Of a DNA stretch of 64,000 bases, positions 22,092 to 30,418 are shown piece after piece. How positions within the stretch are numbered: the stretch's first letter is position 1; each line of letters begins with the position of its first letter. The position numbers and the translations under genes were made by a program. The notes under the pieces are model-generated. The model worked only from the letters and a program-made list of their open reading frames with translations, did no database searches and was not told the origin of the DNA. The stretch comes from Actinomadura fibrosa (GTDB lineage: Bacteria > Actinomycetota > Actinomycetes > Streptosporangiales > Streptosporangiaceae): NCBI RefSeq assembly GCF_900659615.1, contig NZ_CAACUY010000016.1:1-64000 (forward strand), in the 5' to 3' direction.

Positions 22092-23030
22092 TCAGCGCTC
22101 CGCGTCCACCTTCTCCGCGTCCTGCGCGGGAAGCTCGTCCTGGTAGTGGCGCAGGAACAGCTGCTCCAGCGTCGGCGGGTGGCTGGCCAGGCTGCGCACG
22201 CCGGACTCGGTGAGCCGCCGCAGCACCTCGTCGAGCCGGTCGGTGACGACGTCGAACCGGACGCGGTTGCCGTCCACCTCCACGTCGTGGACGAACGGCA
22301 GGTCGGACAGCCCGCGGGGCGGCGCGGCCAGCTCGGCGTCGATGGAGGTGAGGGTCAGGTGCCGCATCTCGTCCAGCGACCCCGACTCGACGGCGACCCC
22401 GTTGCGGATGATGGTGACCCGCTCGCACAGCGCCTCGACCTCGGACAGGATGTGGCTGGACAGCAGGACGGTGCGGCCGTTCCGCCGCTCCTCCCTGATG
22501 CACTCCTGGAAGACCTCCTCCATCAGGGGGTCCAGGCCGGACGTGGGCTCGTCCAGGATCAGCAGTTCGGCGTCGGAGGCCAGCGCGGCGATCAGGCCGA
22601 CCTTCTGCCGGTTGCCCTTGGAGTAGGCGCGGCCCTTCTTCTTCGGGTCGAGTTCGAAGCGCTCCAGCAGCTCGGTGCGGCGCTTCTGGTTCAGCCCGCC
22701 GCGCATCCGGCCGAGCAGGTCGATGACCTCGCCGCCGGAGAGGTTGGGCCACAGCGTGACGTCGCCGGGGACGTAGGCGAGCCGCCGGTGCAGTTCGGTG
22801 GCGTCCCGCCAGGGGTCGCCGCCGAGGAGGACGGCGGTGCCCGAGTCGGCGCGCAGCAGGCCGAGCAGCACGCGGATGGTGGTGGACTTGCCGGCGCCGT
22901 TGGGGCCGAGGAAGCCGTGCACCTCGCCGGCGCGGACGGTCAGGTCGAGGCCGTCCAGGGCGCGGGTCCGGCCGAAGGTCTTGACGAGACCGGTGACGGA
23001 GATCGGGGTGTCATGGGCGGCTGCGGGCAT
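22092..23030 (-). CDS. ABC exporter ATPase, tetronasin-resistance (TnrB2)/DrrA type
   Basis: A 312-residue cytoplasmic ATPase. It has a Walker A motif GPNGAGKST beginning at residue 41, the signature [10 protein letters not shown], Walker [13 protein letters not shown] and an H-loop SSHIL. The C-terminal 80 residues, ending in [12 protein letters not shown], form the accessory domain seen in DrrA-like drug exporters. The frame is open far upstream, but the sequence before MPAAAHD is not protein-like and GAAGG precedes this ATG, so 23030 is chosen. It should power the adjacent permease. TetR lies 176 bp upstream on the same strand, giving an apparent tetR-ATPase-permease unit. Confidence 0.93.
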   Translation of the reverse strand: MPAAAHDTPISVTGLVKTFGRTRALDGLDLTVRAGEVHGFLGPNGAGKSTTIRVLLGLLRADSGTAVLLGGDPWRDATELHRRLAYVPGDVTLWPNLSGGEVIDLLGRMRGGLNQKRRTELLERFELDPKKKGRAYSKGNRQKVGLIAALASDAELLILDEPTSGLDPLMEEVFQECIREERRNGRTVLLSSHILSEVEALCERVTIIRNGVAVESGSLDEMRHLTLTSIDAELAAPPRGLSDLPFVHDVEVDGNRVRFDVVTDRLDEVLRRLTESGVRSLASHPPTLEQLFLRHYQDELPAQDAEKVDAER

Positions 23031-23206
23031 GGTGAGCACACCTTCGATGTCTGGGGTGAGAGGGGACGCACGGCGGGTGGACGCCCGCCGGCTCGTTCTG
23101 GCACGTGGGAGCGCGGCGATCGTGCCGCTCATGCGGGAGCGGGACGGGCGGCGGGTCGGAGCCGGCCTCGCGCGCCGCCGCCCGCGAGGTGGGGATGCGC
23201 CCGGCG

Positions 23207-23863
23207 CTAAGCACGGCCGCCCCCCTCCATCCGGTCGAGCGCCTCCTTGTTCCGCCCCACCAGGTCCGGGTCCATGATGTTGTCGGTGAAGATCTCCATC
23301 AGCGCCTTGGCGAGCCGCGGGTAGCCCTCCGCCGAGAGGGTGTCCTCGCCCAGCGCGCGCGACAGGTGCTCGTGGAGCGCGACGACCCCGAAAGCGATCG
23401 AGGTCATGGCCGCGGCATAGGCGTCCAGGTCGGTGGTGGCGGGTTTGGAGAGGCCCGGCGGCGGGGCCTCCAGCATCTCCTTCGTGAACTCGACCGACTC
23501 GTCGAAGAGTTTGGCCGCCGCGGGTGAGCCCTCCACGAGGGTACGGGCGAGGTACCGCCGGATCGGCACGCTTGCCCGGACCACGGCCGACAGGTAACCG
23601 GGATCGCCCGTGCCGGTGTCGAGCGCGTCCATCTTGATCCGACGGATCTCGCGCATGACGTGCTCGTCGCACACCTCGCGCAGCTTCTGCTTCGACCCGA
23701 AGTGATGCTGGACGAGGCCGGGCGACACCCCGGCGGCCTCCGCGACGCCCCGGATCGTCGTGCCCTTCAGGCCGTGCGTCGCGAACTGCTCCAGCGCCGC
23801 GTTCCGGATCCGCGCCCGGGCGGTCAGGTCCTCCACCGGGGGCTCCTGCGCCTCCCCTGCCAC
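23207..23863 (-). CDS. TetR-family repressor of the exporter
   Basis: A 218-residue regulator with a TetR helix-turn-helix at about 15-62 ([23 protein letters not shown] split over two helices) and a larger ligand-binding region. The start is GTG with GAGGGGGG just upstream. It is the first gene of the exporter unit. A perfect palindrome lies 33 bp upstream of its start. The simple reading is a repressor that senses the polyether or a precursor and controls itself and the exporter. The ligand is inferred from context only. Confidence 0.9.
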   Translation of the reverse strand: MAGEAQEPPVEDLTARARIRNAALEQFATHGLKGTTIRGVAEAAGVSPGLVQHHFGSKQKLREVCDEHVMREIRRIKMDALDTGTGDPGYLSAVVRASVPIRRYLARTLVEGSPAAAKLFDESVEFTKEMLEAPPPGLSKPATTDLDAYAAAMTSIAFGVVALHEHLSRALGEDTLSAEGYPRLAKALMEIFTDNIMDPDLVGRNKEALDRMEGGGRA

Positions 23864-23895
23864 GATGCCCCCCTCGCCAGACTCTGGGACGCCGT

Positions 23896-23910
23896 TTGGA
23901 CAATGTCCAA
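23896..23910. promoter_or_regulatory. Perfect palindrome upstream of tetR, likely its operator
   Basis: TTGGACAATGTCCAA is a perfect 6-3-6 inverted repeat, 33 bp before the TetR GTG, in a locally AT-rich stretch. On the minus strand a weak TTGGAA / 17 bp / GACATT promoter-like pair places the palindrome over the -10 region, as expected for autorepression. Binding by the adjacent TetR is an inference from position and symmetry. Confidence 0.75.
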
Positions 23911-24149
23911 TACAACTGTTCAGCTTCCAATTTCGTTGTACACCCGTGCGCAGGCGGAGGGCAATACCGGCGCCATCGATATTCGAGAAGATCTTTCATC
24001 AAGGTCGGCGAGCGCGCGTTCGTCCCGCGAGCACGCCGGAACGGGCGCGAGTACGGCCGCCGGTTCCCGGCGCGCCCGGCACGGCCGGAGCGATATCGCC
24101 GGTCCGGATCCGGCCCGCGGATCAAGATTCCCACTCCCGGCCATTCGGG

Positions 24150-24431
24150 AAGAAAACCGCTAAACCAGTTGAAGATGGTCAGACGCCCCTCATGCGTCCG
24201 CACCGCCAGCTGAGCCGAGAACGAACGCCAGGCATCCCAGCGGACAACTCGCCTGAACGAGTTCCTCCAGTTCGAGGAAGGTTCGCTGGTGGTCCAGTTC
24301 CACGCGGTGATCGTGGTGCGCAGTAGGCGACCCGCGCTGGACAGGTGGCCGTCGGTGGCCCAGTAGAGGTTCACTCGGGGTTCGGTCACCGGAATCGGCC
24401 AGAGCGACATCAACGTGGAGTGCTCGGCCAT
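24150..24431 (-). other. Possible remnant reading frame of unknown origin
   Basis: The minus strand from the ATG at 24431 encodes about 90 residues with a natural-looking composition rich in Trp, Ser and Thr (for example [17 protein letters not shown]). Plausible sequence also continues upstream of the ATG ([14 protein letters not shown]), but no start or ribosome site was found there, and downstream the frame drifts into GC-driven low-quality sequence. I do not recognise the family. It lies between the polyether exporter and a transporter pseudogene, so a decaying gene fragment is the best guess. Confidence 0.3.
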
Positions 24432-24495
24432 GATCGCGTGGTGCGGATCAAGGCGCTCGCTCAGCGCCTCAAGTCGCCGGCGTCGCTCGGCTACC

Positions 24496-24978
24496 CCGCC
24501 GGGGAGGGCCGTGTGCGGGTGCGGCTCCCTGGGAGAGTGGCCAGGACGGTGCGGAGGGCGATGCCGCCGATCAGCACGGTGATCGCGGTCAGGGTGAGGT
24601 AGCCGTAGGCCAGGTGTCCGGGCGGACGGAGGATGCCGCCGCCGCGACCAGGCAGCCGGCCACCGTGGGCAGGAAGTACCCCGGATGCAGCCGCTCGAAG
24701 GCGAGCGGTCCGTAGATCCACTGGCCGGTGAACCAGCCGCCGAGCAGCACCGTCAGGACGAGGAAGACGTCGAAGACCACGGTTCCGGCTCTGGGGGCGT
24801 AGGGAAGGAGGCCCTGTGCCGCGAGCAGCATCCGTCCGACCCACAACGGAGCCTGCCCGTCGTGCGCCGCGACCAATCAGGTGCCCGCCAACCCGGCGAC
24901 GCCGAACGGCATACCGAAGAAGTTCAGCGGCACTCGGCGGACCACTGCGGCGGCGTGGCCCTCGTCACCGGCGGGCAT
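24496..24978 (-). pseudogene. Broken SLAC1/TDT (tellurite-resistance/dicarboxylate) transporter gene
   Basis: A gene starts at ATG 24978 with an intact AAGGAG site and reads RVPLNFFGMPFGVAGLAGT, the N-terminus of SLAC1/TDT channel proteins. A TGA at 24877-24879 stands where a Trp would be expected. The same frame then continues with [21 protein letters not shown] and LPTVAG, shifts frame near 24605-24640, and ends with [17 protein letters not shown], which belongs to the C-terminus of the family. The family is about 330 residues, so roughly half is missing: a nonsense codon, a frameshift and an internal deletion. The family identity is from motif recognition. Confidence 0.75.
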
Positions 24979-25125
24979 GGCGGCTCCTTATTGTGCCGAA
25001 AAGTGCAGGTCAGCGCCAGAATCATGGCGCCGCGCCACTTCACCGGACATCGATCGGATCACCCGCGCCCTCGCGGCGAGGCTCGCGACGCGCAGTCCGG
25101 CCCCAGGGTGCCGCCCGGACGCGCC

Positions 25126-25391
25126 TCAGCAATCGGCGGAACCACCGGAGCGGAACCCGGTGCGGCCCCCGCCGCCTCGCCAGATTCGGGCGACGGTCAT
25201 GCCGGTGAGGTGGAGGGTGAGAGCGGCGTCCAGTTCGGCCAGCACCCGAACCGTCCCGGCCGGCTCGGTCGTCTCCTGGGGATCACCGGTGTGAGCGTGC
25301 TGGACGGCGTTGGTGACCAGCGCCCCGGTCGCGTGCAACGGCCTGGATACGTCCTCGGCTCCGACGCCCGCCTCGGTCAGCCAGGATTTGA
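25126..25391 (-). pseudogene. Truncated HATPase_c (anti-sigma/RsbW-like) fragment
   Basis: The minus strand reads LKSWLTEAGVGAEDV followed by GALVTNAVQHAHTG and RVLAELDAALTLHL. These are the N-box and following strand of the small Ser-kinase-type ATPases found next to anti-sigma regulators in actinomycetes. The G1 and G2 boxes that should follow are absent; the frame runs into Arg/Gly-rich sequence and stops. No good start codon is seen. It is best read as a decayed relative of the ATPase domain in the next gene. Confidence 0.5.
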
Positions 25392-25579
25392 GACCGGTCG
25401 GACGGCGGCTCCGGTCGTCGCTCCGCCGATGCTTGCGGCCCCCGAGGCTGGGAACGACCGCAGTGGTCGCCGGCCTGGAAAGGCTGACTCAGCCGCTGAT
25501 GCGCGGGGCGCCCAGGTGCGCGACGGTGGGGTTACGATGCGATCTGTTGGTCGCCGGTGTGGTTGACGGGAGGCCAGGC

Positions 25580-26680
25580 ATGGAACCTCCGGCCGGGGGC
25601 GGCGGTGCCCATCAGGGCCTGCTGTACGGCTCGCCTGAGGAACTGCTGGGGGCCGCCGTCCCATTCCTGCGCCAGGGCCTGGCCGCCGGCAACGCGGTGG
25701 TGCTGGCGTGCGGCAACGCCGGCAACGCGCTGCTGGCGGAGGCGTTGCCCGGCCGCGAGCGCGGGGACGTCGTCCTGGTCGACCGCGCGCAGGTCTACAC
25801 CCGGCCCGCCGGAGCAGTGGCCGCGTTGCGCAGGTTCGTCCGCGCCGACCTGCAGCCGCACGCGCGCGGAGTCCGGCTGGTCGGCGAGGTGGACTTCGGC
25901 GCCGACCCGGCGTCGCGGCGCGAGTGGATGGGCTTCGAGGCGATCATGAACGTGGTACTGGCCTCGGTCCGGCTGCGGTGCGTGTGCGCCTATGACACGC
26001 GGGTGCTGCCCGAACCGGTGCTGGACGCCGCGGCGCGTACCCATCCCGAGTTCCTCGCGCCCGCCGGGGCGGTGCCCAGCCCGGGATATACCGATCCGGC
26101 CGCCTTCGTCGCCGGCCTGCCGCCCGCGCGTCCCGATCCGCTGGAGAGGACGCCACCGGTCTACCAGCCGGATCCGGTGACCGAGTCCGGTCAGATCCCG
26201 GCGCTGCGCACTCGCCTGCGGTCGGTCCTGGACGGGCTCGCGATGCCGGCGCCGACGCGGTCGAACCTGCTCGCCGCGGTGTCGGAGACCCTGGCCAACG
26301 GCATGCTGCACGGCACGCTCCCGGTACGGCTGTGCCTGTGGGCGGACCCGTCGCGCCTGGTGTGCACGGTCACCGACCAGGGGTCAGGGTTCGACGACCG
26401 GATGCTGGGATACGGCCCTCCGGGGGGTGACCTGCACGGCGGCGCGGGACTGTGGCTGGCCCGCCGTTGCTGCGATCGGGTCGAGACCTTCCACGGTCCC
26501 GACGGGTTCACAGTGCGGCTGGTGCTCGCGCTGCCGGCACGGCCCCGTCCGGCCGAGATGGAGGGCACCCGCGCGCGGGTGGAGAACATGCAGCACAGGG
26601 CGAACGCGGCGGCCATCCGAGCCGACCGGCTAGGTAGAAAGGCCGGCCACCTGAGCCGACGAGCCGGACGGCTGGCCTAG
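25580..26680 (+). CDS. MEDS-domain protein with C-terminal RsbW-like ATPase domain
   Basis: The 366 residues start at ATG 25580, with GGGAGG 6 to 7 nt upstream. The N-terminal half (about 8-160) resembles the MEDS sensor domain (HQGLLYGSPEELLGAAVPFL; GMS-like loops; YDTRVLP). The C-terminal half (about 205-335) is a GHKL ATPase with the N-box ETLANGMLHG, G1 box DQGSGFDDRM and G2 box GGAGLWLARRC. Such proteins act in phosphorelay or partner-switch control of sigma factors, with the MEDS part sensing a small ligand. A basic tail (RADRLGRKAGHLSRRAGRLA) ends the protein. No partner anti-sigma-antagonist gene is next to it. Confidence 0.85.
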   Translation: MEPPAGGGGAHQGLLYGSPEELLGAAVPFLRQGLAAGNAVVLACGNAGNALLAEALPGRERGDVVLVDRAQVYTRPAGAVAALRRFVRADLQPHARGVRLVGEVDFGADPASRREWMGFEAIMNVVLASVRLRCVCAYDTRVLPEPVLDAAARTHPEFLAPAGAVPSPGYTDPAAFVAGLPPARPDPLERTPPVYQPDPVTESGQIPALRTRLRSVLDGLAMPAPTRSNLLAAVSETLANGMLHGTLPVRLCLWADPSRLVCTVTDQGSGFDDRMLGYGPPGGDLHGGAGLWLARRCCDRVETFHGPDGFTVRLVLALPARPRPAEMEGTRARVENMQHRANAAAIRADRLGRKAGHLSRRAGRLA

Positions 26681-27125
26681 AGGACGCCTACACCAGAGCC
26701 CTCCCGAGTATCGACCGCGGCATGCAACGAAGCCATCGCGACGCCCCCGCAACACACCACCCGGTGCTCGCGCCGCGCCGAGCACAGCCCGTCCTCAGGA
26801 AGAGGCAACGTCCCTGACACCTCAACCCACCCCCTCGCCGACAGGCAGATTGACGAGCATGCCGCCCGCACCACCGCACAGCAATCAACCACCGACGACG
26901 AGCAACCGACGCACTCGCCCAGGTCAGGGTCCTCCACCCTGTCCGTGGACGGCGCTCGTCCCGCAAGCGTGACGCTTCGCCTACAGCGGCACCAGGCAGC
27001 AGACCCACCTTGCGGCGTTCATCGTGGCTACGTGCACCTTGGTCCCAGCGCGTGTTCAGACGAAGGCGGCCCCAGCATTCGGCTACTGCCCGGCTGGGCC
27101 ACCGGGTGCGCTACACCGTTCGACG
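26681..27125. other. Gene-free stretch
   Basis: About 445 bp between the stop of the MEDS-ATPase gene and the stop of the converging Rid gene. Short frames exist on both strands, but none has a ribosome site or recognisable motif. No repeat or strong hairpin was seen. Confidence 0.6.
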
Positions 27126-27536
27126 TCAGTCGGGCAGCGCCACGGTGAGATCGACCTCGACAAGTTGTCCGGAGAAACCCAGTTGGGCAACGCCCAATAG
27201 CGTGCTGGCGGTAGTGAACGCCTCACCCAAGGCAGACTCGGTGAGCCGACGCCATACGGCTCCGAGGTCGTCCCTTTCGTCGCTCCGCACGTAGATCACC
27301 GACCGCACCACGTGTGACGGCTGGGCACGCGCCGCTGCCAGGGCAGCGAGCGCGTTCGCGATCACCTGGTCGACCTGCTTTTCGAGGGAACCGGCACCGA
27401 CGAGGTCACCGTTCCGATCAAGCGGGCACTGTCCCGCCAGGTAGGCCGTACGCCCCGCCTCCACCACCGTGATGTGGTGATAGCCGGGCGTCTCATGCAG
27501 CGGCTCGGGATTGATGCGAGTGATCCTCTCAGCCAT
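27126..27536 (-). CDS. RidA/YjgF-family protein
   Basis: A 136-residue Rid-family protein from ATG 27536: RINPEPLHETPGYHHITVVEAG, AYLAGQCPLDRNG and LVEVDLTVALPD are family landmarks. True RidA enzymes hydrolyse reactive enamines and imines using an Arg near residue 105. Here the corresponding stretch (LLGVAQLGFSGQ) has no Arg, which places it in one of the Rid subfamilies with unproven deaminase activity. No clear ribosome site precedes the ATG. It stands alone, convergent with the MEDS-ATPase gene. Confidence 0.85.
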   Translation of the reverse strand: MAERITRINPEPLHETPGYHHITVVEAGRTAYLAGQCPLDRNGDLVGAGSLEKQVDQVIANALAALAAARAQPSHVVRSVIYVRSDERDDLGAVWRRLTESALGEAFTTASTLLGVAQLGFSGQLVEVDLTVALPD

Positions 27537-27841
27537 GGCCGCAAGTCTGACGAACGTGGTGGCAACACGCACCGCGTTTTCCCCTCCGGCAGGCGCACCT
27601 CAAGAACCGGAGATCTATGACGCTGCCGACAGGCATCCACTTGACAAACCGCGGGCCGCTCGACAACAAGATCGTGGGCGTGACGATGCGTGTCAACGTC
27701 CTGCAAGGAGCGATGGCGCCGGTGAGGTAATTGCCGGAACTGGCCGACGTGCCGCCGGTGGTGGCGGTCCTTGACCTCGCTCGGCCCGGCACCAGGGCCG
27801 TGACCTTGCCCTCTGTCCGGACGCCGGAGGGCCGTCCCGAG
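27537..27841. other. Gene-free stretch
   Basis: About 305 bp between the start of the Rid gene and the stop of the XRE regulator gene, both on the minus strand. It must carry the Rid promoter. No convincing coding frame, palindrome or promoter pair was found. Confidence 0.5.
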
Positions 27842-28693
27842 TCAGTTGAAGGTGTTCACTGGCGCGGTGTGGGCGGCGAGCAGTCGCAGGGCCGTCTCGG
27901 ACGGGGAGCCCGCCTCGACCGTGTGGGCGATGAGGGCCTGGTCGGCGTCGCCGGGCGGGCGCAGCGTCTCGAAGCCGAGGTCGAGGCGGCCGACGACCGG
28001 GTGCAGGTAGACGTAGCGGCCGTGGGTCTTGTCCTTGAGGTGGTGCTCGGCCCACACTTCGCGGAACTCGGGGCTGGCGGCCGACAGCTCCTCGATGAGC
28101 GCGGACGTCGCCGGGTCGTCGGGGTGCCGGCCCGCGTCGAGTCGCAGGTAGGCGGCCACGTCGCCGGCCTTGCCGCGCCAGTCCTCGTACAGGCTGCGCA
28201 TGCCCTCGTCCAGGAAGACCAGGCGGGCCAGGTTCCGCTCGCGGGGCGGCAGCGCGCCGAAGTCGGTGATGAGCGCCGCGGCCAGGTCGTTCCACGCCAG
28301 GACGTCGGTGTTGCGGCCGACGATGTAGGCGGGGACATCGCCGGTCGAGTCGAGCAGGCGGCGCAGACCGGGCCTGACCTGCTGCGGGGCCTCGGCGGCG
28401 CCCTCGGGCCAGGGCCGCGCCAGCCGGTAGAGGTGCTGCCGCTCCACCTCGTCCAGACGCAGGGCCCGCGCGACCGCGTCCAGAACCGCCTCGGAGAAGT
28501 GCAGCGTCCGGCCCTGCTCCAGCCGGACGTAGTGGTCCACGCTCACCCCGGCGAGCTGCGCCAGCTCCTCCCGGCGCAGCCCCGGGACACGCCTGCGCCC
28601 GCCGTAGTCAGGGAGGCCGAGTTCTTTCGGGTTCAAACGGGCCCTGCGTGACCGGAGGAATTCGCCGAGTTCCGCGCGCCTGTCCAAAGCCAT
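27842..28693 (-). CDS. XRE-family regulator with MmyB-like ligand-binding domain
   Basis: A 283-residue regulator starting at ATG 28693. The helix-turn-helix (about 8-75) contains the hallmark RRRVPGLRREELAQLAGVSVDHYVRLEQGR. The remainder (about 105-270) is the MmyB-like domain with ILGRN-type sequence (YIVGRNTDVLAWN) and a conserved HHLKDKTHGRYVYLHPVVG stretch; this domain binds fatty-acid-like ligands in MmyB. It is divergent from the aldo/keto reductase gene with 103 bp between, so it most likely controls that gene pair. Confidence 0.93.
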   Translation of the reverse strand: MALDRRAELGEFLRSRRARLNPKELGLPDYGGRRRVPGLRREELAQLAGVSVDHYVRLEQGRTLHFSEAVLDAVARALRLDEVERQHLYRLARPWPEGAAEAPQQVRPGLRRLLDSTGDVPAYIVGRNTDVLAWNDLAAALITDFGALPPRERNLARLVFLDEGMRSLYEDWRGKAGDVAAYLRLDAGRHPDDPATSALIEELSAASPEFREVWAEHHLKDKTHGRYVYLHPVVGRLDLGFETLRPPGDADQALIAHTVEAGSPSETALRLLAAHTAPVNTFN

Positions 28694-28796
28694 GACTCGA
28701 TTATCCCGTCCGGCCGGTGGCCTCAGCCTGGTCATGCGGTGCCCAGGCATCGGCCGCCACTGGGGCGGTGCCGCCGTCCCGGCCAGAGTGACGGCC

Positions 28797-29843
28797 ATGG
28801 AGATCACCACCCGCCCTCTGGGCGACACCGGAATGGACATCACCGCCGTCGGCTTCGGCTCCTGGGCGATCTCGGGATCCGGCTGGCGGTTCGGCTGGGG
28901 CCCCACCGACGACGCCGAGTCGGTCGCCACCATCCGGCATGCGATCGCGTCCGGCGTGAACTGGATCGACACCGCCGCCGTCTACGGCCTCGGGCACTCC
29001 GAGGAACTGGTCGGCAGGGCCATCGCCGGGCTGCCCGCCGCCGACCGCCCGCTCGTCTTCACCAAGGCCGGCCTCGTCTGGGACCCGGACGACCCCGCGG
29101 CCGCGCCCCGCCGCATCATGCGGCCCGACAGCGTCCGGCGCGAGATCGAGGACTCGCTGCGCCGCCTGGACGTCGACCACATCGACCTGTACCAGGTGCA
29201 CTGGCCCGACACCGGAGAGTCCCTGGAGTACGCCGGCGACGGGTCCGGCGCGGTCTCTCCCAACGCCACGCCGCTGGAGGAGTACTGGCAGGTCATGGCC
29301 GATCTGAAGGCCGAAGGCAAGGTCCGCGCGATCGGCCTGTCGAACCACTCGGTCGCCCAGTTGGAGGCCGCCGAGAAAGTCGCGCACGTCGACGCGATCC
29401 AGCCGGCGTTCTCGGCGATCAACCGGTCCGCCGCCCCCGAGATCGACTGGGCGCGGACGCACGGTACCGGCGTGATCGTCTACTCGCCGCTACAGTCCGG
29501 GCTGCTGACCGGCACGTTCTCCGCCGAGCGCGTCGCGAACCTGCCCGCCGACGACTGGCGGACCGGGCACGCCGACTTCACCACCGGCCTTCCCGCCAAC
29601 CTGCGGCTCGCCGAGGCGCTGCGTCCCATCGCCGAACGGCACGGCGCGACCGTGGCCGAGGTCGCGATCGCCTGGACGCTGGCCTGGCCGGGCGTCACCG
29701 GCGCGATCGTCGGCGCCCGCCGCCCCGGCCAGGTCGACGGGTGGCTCGGCGCGGCCTCGGTCGCCCTCACCCCGGCCGACCTGGAGGAGATCGCGTCCGC
29801 CATCACCACCACCGGCGCCGGCACCGGCCCGGCCCGTCCGTGA
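28797..29843 (+). CDS. Aldo/keto reductase
   Basis: A 348-residue NADPH-dependent oxidoreductase of the AKR superfamily (Mrp/YajO-type barrel). The catalytic tetrad is visible as Asp58 and Tyr63 (WIDTAAVYG), Lys90 (FTKAG) and His135 (YQVHWPD). The C-terminal cofactor-binding loop reads GAIVGARRPGQVD. The start at 28797 is chosen because homology begins at MEITTRPLGDTG; upstream codons look non-coding. It is transcribed away from the XRE regulator and lies 17 bp before a monooxygenase gene. The substrate is a carbonyl compound that cannot be named. Confidence 0.93.
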   Translation: MEITTRPLGDTGMDITAVGFGSWAISGSGWRFGWGPTDDAESVATIRHAIASGVNWIDTAAVYGLGHSEELVGRAIAGLPAADRPLVFTKAGLVWDPDDPAAAPRRIMRPDSVRREIEDSLRRLDVDHIDLYQVHWPDTGESLEYAGDGSGAVSPNATPLEEYWQVMADLKAEGKVRAIGLSNHSVAQLEAAEKVAHVDAIQPAFSAINRSAAPEIDWARTHGTGVIVYSPLQSGLLTGTFSAERVANLPADDWRTGHADFTTGLPANLRLAEALRPIAERHGATVAEVAIAWTLAWPGVTGAIVGARRPGQVDGWLGAASVALTPADLEEIASAITTTGAGTGPARP

Positions 29844-29860
29844 CCACCGAAGGAGAAGAG

Positions 29861-30157
29861 GTGGGCCTTACCGTCATCGCGGAGATGCTCGCGTCCCCCG
29901 GCCACGAGGACCGGCTCCGCACCGCCCTCGAAGCGATGATCGAGCCGTCCCTGGACGAGCCCGGCTGCATCGCCTACCGCCCCTACGTCGATCCCAACCA
30001 TCCCGGCCGCATGGTGGTCGTCGAGGAGTGGACGGGCCCGGACGCTCTCGACGAGCATTTCGCCACCGACCACTTCCACCACGTCGAGAGGGTCCTGGAG
30101 ATCATCCTGGCCGAGCCGATGACCGTCCGGAAGCTGGTCCGGGCCGCGGCCGCCTGA
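29861..30157 (+). CDS. ABM-domain (antibiotic biosynthesis monooxygenase/YgiN-like) protein
   Basis: A 98-residue ferredoxin-like protein of the ABM family. It starts at GTG 29861 with AAGGAG 5 nt upstream. Motifs are PGCIAYRPYVDPNHP, VVVEEWTGPDALDEHF and the closing helix. Such small dimers oxidise quinol or polyketide aromatic substrates without cofactors, or only bind quinones. Its 17-bp distance from the aldo/keto reductase suggests the two act together, for example on a quinone. A strong hairpin ends the unit. Confidence 0.88.
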   Translation: MGLTVIAEMLASPGHEDRLRTALEAMIEPSLDEPGCIAYRPYVDPNHPGRMVVVEEWTGPDALDEHFATDHFHHVERVLEIILAEPMTVRKLVRAAAA

Positions 30158-30163
30158 CGAGCG

Positions 30164-30198
30164 GCGGACGGCCCTCGTCCGACGCGAGGGCCGTCCGC
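30164..30198 (+). terminator. Terminator hairpin after the AKR-ABM operon
   Basis: A 14-bp perfect stem (GCGGACGGCCCTCG... partner CGAGGGCCGTCCGC) with a 7-nt loop begins 7 bp after the ABM stop. No T-run follows, as is common in actinomycetes. Confidence 0.75.
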
Positions 30199-30418
30199 GG
30201 GCCGCAAGGCCGCAAGTCTGGGAGGCTCTCAGGGTGGTGTTCCGTTCGGGCGCCTCGGAACACCACCCAGCCGGGACGGCCACAGTGTTCCGCAACAGTC
30301 GCCACATTCGACCGGTTCGTACGCACCATGGCCGAGGCCAGCGGCATCCGTACCGGCCTGCCCAACCATGGCCGGACGGCTCGGTCTACGACCAGGATCC
30401 TGTCCGCGCAGCGGCCGA

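Noticed and set aside
23031-24431. N-terminal extension of the ABC ATPase into a 779-residue protein
   Set aside because: The added sequence covers the TetR gene in another frame and is not protein-like next to the ATPase; MPAAAHD with an upstream GAAGG is a normal start.
26681-26937. Minus-strand Cys-rich small frame after the MEDS-ATPase gene
   Set aside because: No start signal; composition explained by the local sequence and no family match.
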